Assembly: GCA_949130495.1 (NCBI GenBank)
Contig: OX422215.1
Location: 527,293,755-527,357,754, forward strand
DNA: 64,000 nucleotides
Direction: 5' to 3'
DNA from: Sambucus nigra
Taxonomy: Eukaryota; Streptophyta; Magnoliopsida; Dipsacales; Adoxaceae
The notes under the pieces are model-generated. The model worked only from the letters and a program-made list of their open reading frames with translations. It ran no database searches and was not told where the DNA came from. A program made the position numbers and the translations under genes. Numbering within the stretch: position 1 is the stretch's first letter; each line of letters begins with the position of its first letter. This document shows positions 44,736 through 57,273 of the stretch, in pieces.

Positions 44736-47686
44736 TATGACACTACGCCTAATTAAATCATTGGTGGTCAGTTCTAAATTAAATTAAAACCAGTTTCTCA
44801 GTTGGTTCATTGGTAGCGTCACTGTCAAAAACTTTTTAATTACAAATCACCTATATGAAATTAGACCGGTGCCAAATTTTCTCTTTCATTAACCTAAATA
44901 ATTTCTCATGCAGAAATAATGATTAAAAATTTACCATATGCTATAAATCAAACTACCACACAATATATAAAGAATAAAGTCTGGCCGAGTCAACATTCGG
45001 CTAAAATACAAAACTATTAAATAAAACCACCATACTTCAAAACTAAATATCTAAAATAGTGGCAATGGACAACATGTCCCAATAGAGAGTACTAAAATAC
45101 AATCCTACACTAGATTTGAACAAGTGAATCGTCTGTGCAAAGTCCTGGTAGCCTCCACAATGTTGCAGCTACGAGTCCCTAGACTGAATCCTCAAGTTTG
45201 GCATCCCTGTGGCTGGACACCAAAAAGGGTTTTGAAAATATTTTGATAGCAAGAGTTAGTACTCAAAACATTTTGAAAATATTTATTAAGTGATTATCAC
45301 AGTAAAATGAGTTATTGATTACACAGGTTAAGATTTGTGTACACTCTCTTGAGTTACATCACCCCTCATCTATAGTGAACACCAAACGTCCCGTACTTAG
45401 CCCACTTAGTTTTACTACTCAAGGTAATTGGACTCTAGTATTAAACTGAACCTATCTACGCAACTAAGTTCCCGTACCGTTCATATAGTATGTAATAATA
45501 ACCATGTCTCATGATTTATATACTTAGATAACTGTTCACACTTTGTTATCATTAACCGATTCATAATTAAGTTTCCCTACTTAATTTTCTATTAGATGTA
45601 TTCATGACATATCATTATCCACCAACTCGCATAAGTAGATTATTAATACAGTATATATTTCACACACAATATATACTCATAAATTTATTCATTACTAATA
45701 TGTCATGTTATCACACATCAATGACTCTTGGTTAGCAATGGTCCATCGACACCAACTAAGAGTTTGGTTCAGAATGTCACCTCGACCCTAAGATTATTTC
45801 AGGTAGTGGTTTGGAAAATCACTGCGACCCCACTAATGAAATTTTGTACATAGAGTGGTTCAGATCTCTTTGGTCATGACCCCAACTTAAAATTTCCATA
45901 TATTAGTTCGAAATCCTACCTCGACCCTTATATAGGCAATTATACTTTAAGTATTCTCTCCACCTAAGTATCTATATATTTCAGTAGGTATACACGCAAC
46001 CTAATAATAGTCTAGTACGTAATATCTCCTCTTTAATATTCACCGTACTTATTAATTTATGAATTATCTCACTATTTTAATTGAGTATTCACACAACTCT
46101 AAGGGCCTAAGTTGCCCCTCTATTCATTTCAATAGTTAAGTTATATCTAACCTACTGATACACTCCTTGGAATGAACTTTACTCTATCCATAACTCAAAT
46201 CCCAAATTTCCGATGCACTACTCGATCAGTTTACCCTCATCAGTCCATCGCTTTAAATATTGTACCCAATGATTATAACGAACCCCCACTATACACCTAC
46301 TGGTACTCTCTAAGTCCATACATCGGTAAAATATCATCACTAAGGTTCCATTCAAGCATCGACAATCAATTAGAACTCAAGCAAAAGAAGAACCTTAAAT
46401 CATCCAAGGTCGGTCGATCGACCTTGAGCATCGATCGATTGACTCCATTGATCGATCAACATTCAAGAGTCGATCGATCAATCGAGCAGTGATAGACATA
46501 GTTCTTATTCTTCATGTATTTTCCACCATGTTCAATTATCTAACTCCCATGATAATCCGCCAAACTTGTAAATAATGATACCTAACCATTCCTACATGTG
46601 CTAGGATGTTTTCCAACGAATTAAACATTATAAATCCTTCCAATTTAGCCTAAAATAACTCAAATCTTCTAATTATTCAAGAACCCTAGTATGACATGTT
46701 CTTCCCATATTTTCAATCATCAACCCAGATTTTAATTCCGATTAATAATCATAATTCCTCTAATTTTCAATCCTCTACAAATACAAATCTAACTACGTAT
46801 AATTTCTACACAAACATGCAATTAATCAATTCTTTTTCTTCAAGAATATTCATCAAATCAATTATTTATAAATCCTACGCGTAAATATTATAACTCCAAA
46901 TAATTTGCAAGTAACCACTTACCTTATTAAGAGATGATCTGATTTCATGATTGTTGTTGGTGATTAATTTTCTTTCTCCTCCAATCTTTCTTCCCAACTA
47001 CTTTATGGTGCAAGAACCCTTTGAATCCTTCACCAATTCTTCCTTAGGCTTTGAGAATAATCTCTTCTCTCTCTAATTGCTTTGTGTGTTTTTCTCTCCT
47101 ATAGCCCTAGCCTACAACTCTTATAATCTGATTTAGAATTTGTAAATTCGTAGGTCTCCTCGCTTCCATATGCCAAAAGACTAAAACATCCCCGTACAGT
47201 CCTGGTTTAGCCCAAAAATGCCTCGGTACCCAACTAGTGCGCCCAGGTATACTATTCTGACTAGTTCGACACTTTCGAAATCATCTGTGACCTCTAAATT
47301 ATCATTTGACTCACTTAAAAATAATTTTCTGTCTCATCCTCAATTTAGTCTACACGCGACACTCGATTGAGATATAATCAAGTACATCTATATCACTCGC
47401 TATATCGTATAAATTAAGTATCGACATTTACTATTCACACTTAGTAAATTTGAATCATAATATTAATCAGTGTCTATCTATCGATTAATATTTAATAATC
47501 AAAATTATTATTTAATCCCTTAATAATCATAATTATTATTAAATCGCATTAAATTACTTCACTTGCGTAATTTAAATATAAAATCACATTAAATTATTCC
47601 ACTCACGTAATTTAAATTGGAACATATTTTCTGTTTAATTACTCCATCAATTAAATTCTAAATATGCAGACATACGGGGTATTACA
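44736..47686 (-). repeat. Tek-B right (5') LTR
   Basis: It starts TATGACACTACGCC and ends ACGGGGTATTACA, 2951 bp, uninterrupted. It provides the intact reference for the left LTR, showing where Tek-A cut in. It holds a CGATCGAT palindrome cluster at about 46408-46490 and diverged 44-bp repeats at 45728-45930. Confidence 0.9.
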
Positions 47687-48015
47687 TTTCCCTTTCGGAG
47701 TCATCCATGACCTCAAAATCATCATCCAAGTCACTCTACATAATTATTCCATCTCGACCTCAGATTAGTCTACACGCGACTCCGGTTGAGATAATTCCAA
47801 TTATGCCAATATCACTCACTATTATGCATAATAATTTCCATACATTATTTACAATTCACTTAGTAATTTAAATTCATAATATTAATCATTATCTCACTCT
47901 CGATTAATATTTAATAAACACATTATTACTCAATCGAATTAAATTACTTCTCTCGCGGAGTTTAAAATAAAACTAATTAATTAAATTCAAATACACAGAA
48001 ATATGGGGTATGACA
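47687..48015 (-). repeat. Tek-C left (3') LTR, last part
   Basis: Resumes directly after Tek-B with the second TTTCC (47687-47691) and matches the last 330 bases of the right Tek-C LTR (about 54468-54799). It ends ATGGGGTATGACA. The following TACTTCACCCCTTAGAGGGA parallels the Tek-B polypurine-tract region. Confidence 0.85.
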
Positions 48016-50715
48016 TACTTCACCCCTTAGAGGGAATTTTGCACCCGAAATTAGCCCATACCTATAGTGAATAACTTTCGATACTGCTTTTACATGTCAT
48101 CCTCTCGCTCCCATGTCGACTCATCAATATTGTTGTAACCCCACTGAACTCGCACTAATGGTACCACAGTTTATGCTCACTACGACCCAGAATAGCCATG
48201 GGCCTCTCCTCGTATGAGACGTTTGGCTTCAAATCAATCTCCTCGAGTGTCACATGCCAAAAATCTCTCTCGCTCCTCCGATATTTCTTCAATGATGACA
48301 TATGGAACACGTCCTGTATTCGTTGAAGATTCTCTAGTAAACCCAATCTGTAGGCTGCTAATACCACTCTATCAATCACAAGAAATGGACCAACATATCT
48401 CAGCTTTAGCTTACCCTTCTTGCCTAACCTAATGATTACTTTCATATGCGATACCCGTACTAACACTTGGTTACCAACCTCTAACTCAGCGTGTCTACGG
48501 TCCATAGCTCTTCTGTCTATCCTGAGCTATCTAGATACGTCCATAATTTAGCTCGATCTTGGAAGCAGTCTCCTTTATCGCCTAAAAATCCAATAACTTG
48601 GTGTCCACCACCTCTAGCCAGTAGGCAGGTGAACGACAAGGTCTCCCATGTAATGCCTCGAATGGTGCCATGCAGATGGTAAATTGGTAAGAGTTATTAT
48701 ATGCAAACTCTACGAATGGAAAGTATCACACCCAACCTCCCTCGAAATCTAATATACACACCTTCAACATGTCCTCTAGAATGTAATTCACCCTCTTAGT
48801 CTACCCATTAGTCTGTGGGTGATATTCCGTACTCAACCTCAAGTCTATATCCATGGCCTCTTGAAGGCTCTGGCAGAAGTGAGACATGAAGATCTTTTCT
48901 TTATCAGACACAATGTTAATCGTCACCCCATGCAGCTTAACTATCTTATCAATGAATAACTGCGTGTACTGACTCATCTCATAGTCGGTGCAGACTGGCA
49001 AGAAATGGTCCACCTAGGTCAATCGATCCACTATCATCCAAATATAATTGTGACCTCACCGTGATGTCGACAACTCAGTAATTAAGTCCATTGAAATATT
49101 CTCCCACTTCCACACGGGAATCTCCAATGGTTGTAGCATCCCTGAAGGCCTCTGATGGTTTCAAGCTGACAAGTAACACACTTTGATACAAAATCTGCTA
49201 TATCTCTCTTCATCCCCCGACCACCAGTACTATCTCCTCATATCTTGGTACATCTTATCGCCGCCAAGATGTACCACAAATTTTAAACCATGGGACTCTA
49301 TCATAACTTCCTGTCTTAGATCCTCATCCTCTGGCACAATAAGACTCCCGTTAAAACATAAGCCACCCTCTGAGATAATCGAATCGGACTCTGTACCCTC
49401 GGCTAATAATTGACTCACCATATCCTGGTAGAATTGGTCCTTCGCTTGGGCTTTCACTACCCTCATAATGATCTTAGGAGTGATAAATAAAACCGACATG
49501 CATGTTGAAGATCCCTCAACTTCTCTTTGCAAACCTCCGTTAACTCTCCAGTAGGCCATCGACTCAATGCATCTGCTACCACGTTAGCCTTACCATGATG
49601 ATACTATATATCAAACTAGTAATCCTTCAAAAACTCTAGCCACCACCTCTACCTTATGTTCAAATCCTTTTGTATGAAGAGATACTAAAGTTACTTAGGG
49701 TGTGTGAACAATGTGAACTTATCTCCTAGCAAGTAGTGTCTCCATATCCTCAAAACTAAAACGACCATTACTAACTCAAGGTCGTGGGTGGGGTAATTCT
49801 TCACATGGGAATTAAGCTTTGGGGACGCATAAGCTATTTCCCTCTTCTCCTACTGTAATACATACCCAACTCCTTGCAAGGATGCATCCATGTAGACCTG
49901 ACACTCCACCCCACTCCTAGGAAATGAAAGTATTGGTGTTGATGTCAACTTATCGTTCAGCTCATCACAATCTAGCTGACAGTGATCACTCCATACAAAT
50001 GGCACTCCCTTACGAGTCAGGTTCGTCAAAGGCCCCGTAATATTCGAGAATTATTTTATGAATCGATGTTAATACCCGGCTAACCCCAAGAAGTTACGAA
50101 CCTATGTCAGTGTCGTGAACTATCCCCACTCCCTCACCGCTGATACCTTACTCGGATCCATGACAATGCCCTTGTTTGGGATGACGTGGCTAAGAAAATG
50201 TTCCTCCCATAGATAAAATCCACACTTCTTGAAGTTAACATATAATTGGTGGTCCCGTAACATCTGTAGAACCAACAGTAAGTTCTCTGTGTGATCCTCC
50301 TCCGTACGAGAGTAGACCAAAATGTCTTATAAGAATACAATCACTAACTGGTCCAAGAGCTCCCTGAATACTCTATTCATTAGGTCCATAAACACTACTG
50401 GCGCATCGGTGAGCCCAAACGATATCACCCTGAATTCGTACGATCCATACCGTAATAGTAAAGCGGTCTTGGGAGCATCCTCCACCCGAATACGTAGTTG
50501 GTGATAACCTGACCTTAAATAAATCTTAGAGAAATACGCAACCCCTCTCAATTGGTCAAATAGGTCATCGATCCTTGGCAACGGATACTTATTCCCTATC
50601 GTGACACTGTTCATCTCCCTGTAATCCATACACAAGCAAATCGAGCCATCCATCTTTTTCACAAACAACACCGGCGCTCCCCACGATTACGTACTCCATC
50701 GAATGAAACCTGCTG
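48016..50715 (-). pseudogene. Tek-C pol: reverse transcriptase (partial), RNase H, integrase, chromodomain-like tail
   Basis: Minus strand, high to low. Reverse transcriptase starts abruptly at [20 protein letters not shown] (about 50680) and includes [20 protein letters not shown], while the FIDD region near 50330 is altered. RNase H remains are at about 50050-49570 and are heavily mutated. Integrase includes GVTINIVSDKEKIFMSHF (catalytic Asp kept, about 48920), RLSTEYHPQTNG (about 48810), RRHAELEVGNQVLVRV and a Tekay-type tail (VSYEERPMAILGRSEHKL). The last 100 bases are out of frame. Homologous throughout to Tek-B 15707-18420. Confidence 0.8.
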
Positions 50716-51745
50716 GCCACCTATGAAAAAATAACCCTGGAACTTTCTCTGTCTCTGGCCTTGCTAGCCCTACTAGCCTTCACCTAGTTCCCTTGGACCT
50801 AATATCCCTGAGGAAATGCTATGGATTTGGGCCCCGCTGACCCTTCCTGTAACCCTACCCATTTAGTCTATATCCTCTAGTCCTGAATCTCTTGGCATGT
50901 TCCCCCTGGCAAGAATACTGCCCCTGTTGCTGTTGGGGTTCCCTAATGGGTCTACTCCCCTCGGTCCTACCAGACTGGATAGTATCCCCTAATCTCTTTT
51001 CTCCCCCTCAGATGATGCATTGACGACATTTGTTCATGTCACCAATGTAGGGTTTTCGATCAAATGTTTCCTTCTCCTTCAATCTAAATCGTCTATAAAC
51101 CATGCCTTCTTCCGATCCTCATTGCTCACCTCGTCTGGCATAAAATTTTCCAAGCGGGTGAACTCTTACTCATATTCAGCTATCGACCGGTCTCCCTATG
51201 TTACCTCCCCAAACTTCCTTCGGATTTCTACCTCCACTGCTGGAGGGAAGTATTTGTGATCAAATCACACCCAAAACTCTATGATAATCATCATGTCTCT
51301 CTCCTCGGTAGTGGTAATCGACTCTTACCACTACAAAGTGGCTCTATACAGCCTGGACGTCGCTAACATTAGCTTTTGTGTCTCTGTACACTCCACCATG
51401 CACGGGTGGCGCTTCATATTCTTTTTCCACTGGAAAGCCTCAATAACATTGAAATTGCCCTGAAACTTGGGCGGGTGTCCCTTATGGAAGGTCTCTTTGA
51501 CTCTTTGCCAAGTGGATGACCCTTCTTGGGCCTATACCTCCGGTGTCACTGGTGGCTGACCCTGGGACTAAGGGAATTGAGCTGCCGTAGTTCTCATGGA
51601 TATGTCGACCGCCTGGGCCAACTATCACTGCCACTTATGCAGTCAAAATTATCTCTGGTGGTGGCGGTACATGTGGCTCTTGATGAGCCTCCCTCGTCTC
51701 ATCCCTGGCTGCTGCCCTCTCTGGTCACTATCTTCTTGATGGCAT
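50716..51745 (-). pseudogene. gag: Tek-C gag (heavily decayed)
   Basis: The start corresponds to the ATG at 51745 (MPSRR, two stops, then PERAAARDETREAHQEPHVP), parallel to the Tek-B gag start MPLRRQRAERVEAMDEVREA. A capsid-like stretch is recognisable around 51190-51020, with many stops. The end of gag lies near 50720 and runs directly into reverse-transcriptase sequence. The protease and the N-terminal pol part are missing. The leader 51746-51924 shows nothing else. Confidence 0.7.
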
Positions 51746-51924
51746 TTGAAAATAGATTGAATTGTATAAGTACACAGTTGATACAAAATCTACTAGAAGA
51801 AGCACGATACCTCAAACATGCAAGGATAAAAACAACAGTCATAATAATAGGGATCTATATCAAAAGAACAAAATGCTAAAATCATAGTAAGTCGTAAAGA
51901 TCCTATTGGACACTAGAACCGGTT

Positions 51925-51936
51925 GCTCTGATACCA
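51925..51936 (-). other. Tek-C primer-binding site
   Basis: The minus strand reads TGGTATCAGAGC, a perfect 12-base initiator-Met tRNA primer site, two bases from the LTR edge. Confidence 0.88.
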
Positions 51937-51938
51937 TT

Positions 51939-54799
51939 TCTGACACCCCACCTAATTAAAATAGTGGGTGATCAGGCCTTTATTAAACAAAAACAGGATT
52001 TACAAAATGGTCCATTCTTAGCATCATTGTCAAAAACCAAAATTTATTACTAACCACCTATTAGTTAATTAAGCCGGTGCCAAATTTTTATTTTGCACTA
52101 AATAGATGAATAGTAATATGCGGAAACACTAAATATAAAACATTCACACCATACTAGAGTTTAAATCATCTCAAATAAACGAATGACTAAAGTTTTGCTG
52201 AATAACCCATAGTCTAAATTCCCAAACTAAATAATGAATCCAAATAAGAAAATCTGAATACAAGTTAAAAACTGAAATACAAAATAAATAAAGTCTCAAA
52301 GGGAAACATGCCCAAACTAAAATACTAGACTAAACTCCTACACTAGGAATGAAATTTTGGATGCATATAATCAAAGCTCTGCAATCCTCCACAGTGCTGT
52401 AGCTATACGTCCCTGTAGAGAATCATCATGTCATTCCTGTGGATGGATACCTAAAAGGTTTTTTTAAAATATTTCATAGCAAGGGTTAGTACCCAAAACA
52501 TTTTGAAAATACTTTCCAAGTATTTATCACAATTTAAAATTGGTTATTGATTACACATGTTAGGTTTTGCATACACTCACCTGAGTTTCCTCACCTCTCA
52601 TCTATTGTGCATGCCTAACGTCTCTACTTATCCCACCTAGCTATTCTAATCAATCTAACTAGATATAAGTACTTCATTTCACGGATAACACTTCCACGTC
52701 TCGATACCTCCCATACAGTACGTTATCTTATTAAAATCACTCGTATGTTATAATCATTATATGTAAGATTTCTCGTATGTTATTAATATAATTAAGTGTC
52801 TCTACTTAATTACCTTTCTATTTGGATTTATCTTCCAGTAGTCTACTATCACACATAAGTAGATTATTCACACGGTACATATTTCACACACAATATATAC
52901 TATAAGTGCATACTTTCCTATCATGTCCCCGTATCACACATTAGGGACTATTGGTTCGGAGTATTACCTCGGCACCAATATTTATTTCATATATCGGTTG
53001 GTAATGTTACCTCGACCCCAATATTCATTTTATATATATTGGTTCGGAATGTTACCTCGACCCCAATATTTATTTCATATATTAGTTCGAAATGTCACCT
53101 CGACCCTAATATTCATTTTTAAGTATTGGTTCGGAATGTCACCTCAACCCCAATAAAAACAAGTTTACAATATGTATTCACCCCACCTATAAGTAATCAG
53201 AAGGTATACACACAACCTAAGTATCATAACTTCGTACGTAGAATATATTACTCTAATACTCACCGTACTTTTAATTTACGATTTCACACACTATCGCATT
53301 TAATGGAGTATCATTCTCTACTCTAAGGGTCCTAGTTACCCTATGGTTTATTTCAGTAGCTAAGTCCTCCTTACTCTATCGGTCTATACAATAATCTCAC
53401 TCACACTTTTTTGTAATTTCATTCTTATTCTCTCGAATTAATTACATTATCATTTAATCACGTTTAATCACTGTCTTAATTCTTTCAATAAGACTAAATC
53501 CCATAACCCTACTAAGGCCTATTGCAACAAAATAAATCCCTTATTATATTCTAACAAGGTCCCAAACTTTTCCCGACAACGATTTAGGAGTTCTAGGGTT
53601 ACAAAGGAAAATTTATAGTTTTGGGGAACCGAACCGATCCGCCTCTGAACCAGACCAGTTCACCCCTCTGTAATTCGTCTTCTCCATTATGCAAGTGCAT
53701 TTTTTTCACCATTAACACTCACAAAACTTACATATTTCTTCACCAAATTTGAAACCAATTGTTCCTAACCATTTCTACATGCATTAGGATAATTCCCAAC
53801 GTAACAAAACATCAAAATCATTAAAATTTCCACTCAAGACGGATTTAATCATCTAATCCTCAATAAACCTAGGTTTTCATTTTTCCCCATTTATGTTCAA
53901 CATAAACCCTGATTAATTTTATAGACAATAACAAAGAAATCTTTAATTTATTATCCTCTATAGATATCAAATCCATCTACATGCAATTCCTACCCAACCA
54001 TGCATTTAAATCTTTCTTTTCTTCTAAGAATTACCCATTTAATCATGATAGTTTAAAACCCTAACAACATGGGTATTATAAACCCCAAAGATTATAAATA
54101 AAAACTTGCCTTTGATCAGTGGGGTCTGATTTCGTGGCTTGGTGATGAATTTGATTGTCTTTTCTTTTAATCCTCACCCCTAGATTGTTTGTGGTGCAAA
54201 ATTTAGATGGAGAACTCCAAGAATTTTTTCAAAAGCTCCAAGAACTCTCTCGTTTTCTTCTCTAATGGCCTCTATTAGGTTTTTAAGCTTCTAACCCTAA
54301 CCTCACCTTTTTATCATCTAATGAAGGATTTACAAATTCGTAGGTCTCCTAACCTTCATTTCCCAAATGACTAAAACGCCCCATATAGGGTGCCAATTTG
54401 GCCAAAAAAAGCTCTAGGACCCCATCGACACCCCCGAAAATACTATTTGTGTTATTTCGACCATTTTGGAGTCATCTGTGACTTCAAAATCATCATGCGA
54501 GTCACTCTACATAATTATTCCACCTCGACCTCAAATTAGTTTACACACGACTCTCGGTTGAGATAATTCCAATGACGCCAATATCGCTCACTATTACGCG
54601 TAATAATTTCCATATGCTTTTTAGTATTCACTTAGTAATTTAAATTCATATTATTAATCATTATCTCACTCTTGATTAGTATTTAATAAACACATTATTA
54701 CTCAATTCACTTATGTTACTTCACCCGCATAATTTAAAATAAAACTAATTAATTATCGAATTAATTAAATTCAAATACATAAGAATACGGGATATTACA
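51939..54799 (-). repeat. Tek-C right (5') LTR
   Basis: It starts TCTGACACCCCACC and ends ACGGGATATTACA, 2861 bp. It matches 7391-9926 plus 47692-48015, whose summed length is essentially the same. It has its own copy of the 44-bp array (about 52950-53155). Confidence 0.9.
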
Positions 54800-55059
54800 G
54801 TATTCCTGATAATACAGCTTTAATTATCAATGATAATCAAAGTGCCATTCATATCTCTAAAAATCTTGTTCTTCGTTCACGTACTAAACATATCAAAATG
54901 TGTGAACATTTCATTAGAGGGTTGATTGAAAAGAAAGATATTGAAATCGTGTATCTCAACACAAAATATCAATTAGCATACTTATTTATCAAACCCTTAG
55001 ACAACAATCGATTTGAAAAATTGAGAATGTCTATAGGTGTTTGTGTTTATCCCAAGTAA
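54800..55059 (+). pseudogene. Sire-1 RNase H, C-terminal part
   Basis: In one open frame: DNTALIINDNQSAIHISKN, RSRTKHIKMCEHFIRGLIEK, IEIVYLNTKYQLAYLFIKPL and a short end, with stop TAA at 55057. This is the standard end of a copia polyprotein, continuing the domain cut at 7390. Confidence 0.9.
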
Positions 55060-55357
55060 CCTCCTTGGACTATCACATGTGTAGTACCATGTCTCATATA
55101 TATACATATTCTGTGGTACTAGCATGTTTTTACAAGTTTAGCTCCCTTTTGCCCACATTAAGATCAACAGGGGGGGAGTGAGACTTGTGCTTGGCTGCTA
55201 CCATGCAAGTTTTTTTATCTTTATGTTGTTTTTATGGTAGTCGCCCCAATTTGTGCTGTAATTATATCTTGAGAACAATTGTTGTTAGTTGAGTTATGTA
55301 ATGCGTATTTTTTAAGTCTCTTTTGCATTTGTCCCAAAATTGGCCCAAGGGGGAGAT
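55060..55357 (+). other. Sire-1 3' untranslated region with two polypurine-like tracts
   Basis: No coding signal. CAGGGGGGGAGTGAGA at about 55168-55183 and AAGGGGGAGAT at 55347-55357 are both polypurine tracts; the second abuts the 3' LTR. Repeated tracts before the 3' LTR are described for SIRE-lineage elements. Confidence 0.65.
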
Positions 55358-57273
55358 TGAAGCTTTAAGTTTTATTTTCTATCAAAAACCTTCTCCTCCT
55401 TGTTGGCTCAATTATGGTATAAATGTCCCAATGCCATCATGACCTTAGTTATGTCTTGAGATTCTACTGCATCTCTGGTTCTTGACATATTTTTTTTCTT
55501 TATTTTTATTTTCTATTTTTCATTTTTTTATTTTACTTTATTTATTTTATTAGGTTTATAAACAATTTTCCTATTTTAAGACTTTAAACTTTTTATTTCG
55601 CACTTAATAGATATTCTGCACTTAATAGATATTCTATGTATTCTTGTGCAAAAATAATTTATTTCGGTTTTAAAATGTGTTTTTATAATTTTTCCTAATT
55701 TTTTCGTATTTTATTTTATTTTAAAAAATGTTAAAAATGCCTTTAATTAAACATTTTAACTGTTTATATGAAACATTTTCAACAAAAACAAAAATGACAG
55801 CATTTTATATGTTTTTGGGTCGATTGATGTCGCTGGTCTTTGGCCGATAATATGGATTCGTTTACCTCACGCGTATTTACCACATGTTGCGTACAGACGA
55901 CTTGCCTTGATCAGTGTTTATCAGCTTCCCTTTTTACGATTTTGTCATTAGATTGCCCCTGGCTAATTATGCATGTAAGCTTATTTTATTGGTTCCTTGG
56001 TTGCCCCTAGATTCCTATGGTTGGTTACCATTTTACCCTTAAATGTTTGGTACTTATAATTTAACCAGGATGGTTCCAGAGCCTTCCATCGTCCCTTATA
56101 TATAGAAGCCTTATGCTTCATTTTTTGAGAGAGAGAAAATGATAGTTTGACCTGTCGTTATGCTACCAAAATTTCTCCTCAACTATGTTTAATCTCAAAT
56201 CGTTAACCACTCCAGTTTATATTCTCTGAGTGAATTCATTACATATCTTTGAGTGATAAATCCTTTATATAGAGTTGTTGATTTGAGGGGAATAACATAA
56301 AGTCTTTGCGATTTTTTTCTATAAAGTACTATTACTGGATCTTTTACTTAGAGATACTTTTAGAAAGATAAAATCCATGTTGGCGTTAGAACATTTGCTT
56401 TCCTATGTTTTCTAAGTGGGTAACTTTCTGAAATCATTCTTCTACTTTATTTTTTTAGATTCCAGTCCCTTTTTGTAAAACCCCACATCTATTTTTATAT
56501 GTGTTCTTGATATGACTTTATAAACTTGTTTAAGTCTTTGCATGCCCATTTGAAATATTTATTTAGAACTTGTTTTACTGTTGATGTACGTTATGAGTTA
56601 ATCAATGTTATATCTTATGTTACATCTATTTTTGTGATTTTCTTCATTTGCATGTGTGAGATAGTTTGACAGATCTATTCCGTGAGAGTCTTATGGTGGA
56701 TTTGAAATAAAGAGATCCAACTATCCCTTTTTTGTTGATATCCTTAGATATCCTCATATATTTTACTGTTTTTTTATTATGCTCGTTTGCTGAGACATTT
56801 GTTTTATGTATAAACTTGCTTTCTGCATGTTTATTCCCTTTAGATAAGTTTTTGGTACTATTTTGTTGCTGTGGGGTTGAGTAGATATAGCCTTGGTATA
56901 CTGGTGGTATTGGCTTTGTTCTATTTCATTTACACTTATTGTCACAAACTGGTTGTACCAAAATGATTATTTAGTGGACTTTGTTGTGGGTGTGTGGGTG
57001 TGTGTAGTCCTTGTGTACTAAGGTTTTCCAGTTGTTTCTAGTTTTTTCTCGTAACCCAAATGCTTGAGTTCTCTTCTTTTCCTCACCTCCACTTGTGTAT
57101 GTTTATATATTGTGCTTGTTCTTGTCACTGACATCTTGCTAACAATATAAAAATATTTTTGTGTGAGTTACGATTTAGTTTCAACCATCAGTTTTTAATA
57201 TGGTTTTTATCAAAGAGTTAAAAGAGAGTTTTTGGTCTTCTCACTTTTATGATATAGTCCCTTAGGTTTTTCA
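55358..57273 (+). repeat. Sire-1 3' LTR
   Basis: It starts TGAAGCTTTAAG and ends GGTTTTTCA, followed by the duplication GGCTC. 1916 bp, homologous to 720-2583. Confidence 0.92.

Larger units (their letters stand above)
9927..47686 (-). mobile_element. Tek-B: Tekay/Del-like chromodomain Ty3/gypsy element, holding Tek-A and Tat-1
   Basis: Perfect 5-bp target duplication TTTCC at 9922-9926 and 47687-47691. LTRs of about 2.95 kb are at 9927-15672 (with Tek-A inside) and 44736-47686. Coding is on the minus strand, in the order gag (44545-43823 and 19592 to about 19150), protease, reverse transcriptase, RNase H, integrase, chromodomain-like tail (to 15707). Without inserts it is about 10.8 kb. LTRs differ by about 10% over a 290-base stretch compared by eye. 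Stops throughout, an Asn at a catalytic integrase Asp and a Glu at a catalytic RNase H Asp show it is dead. Confidence 0.92.
7391..54799 (-). mobile_element. Tek-C: Tekay/Del-like chromodomain Ty3/gypsy element (holds the Tek-B nest in its left LTR)
   Basis: Own sequence is 7391-9926 plus 47692-54799, about 9.6 kb. LTRs of about 2.86 kb match each other, and the internal region codes on the minus strand for gag and pol ending in a chromodomain-like tail. A perfect 12-base initiator-Met primer site lies beside the right LTR. A clear target duplication is not visible (left flank ATGCTT, right flank GTATT), so junctions are placed by LTR homology. The element lacks its protease and the N-terminal part of its reverse transcriptase. 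LTRs differ by roughly 11% over their first 180 bases. Confidence 0.85.
720..57273 (+). mobile_element. Sire-1: SIRE/Maximus-like Ty1/copia retrotransposon, split by the Tek-C nest
   Basis: Own sequence is 720-7390 plus 54800-57273, about 9.1 kb. It is bounded by long LTRs (1864 and 1916 bp) starting TGAAGC and ending TTTTTCA, and flanked by a perfect 5-bp target duplication GGCTC at 715-719 and 57274-57278. Domain order is gag, protease region, integrase, reverse transcriptase, RNase H, which is the copia order. The long LTRs, large gag with a second Cys/His cluster and two G-rich tracts before the 3' LTR fit the SIRE lineage. All domains carry stops and frameshifts, and the integrase catalytic Glu position is Lys. 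LTRs differ by roughly a tenth. Confidence 0.9.
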
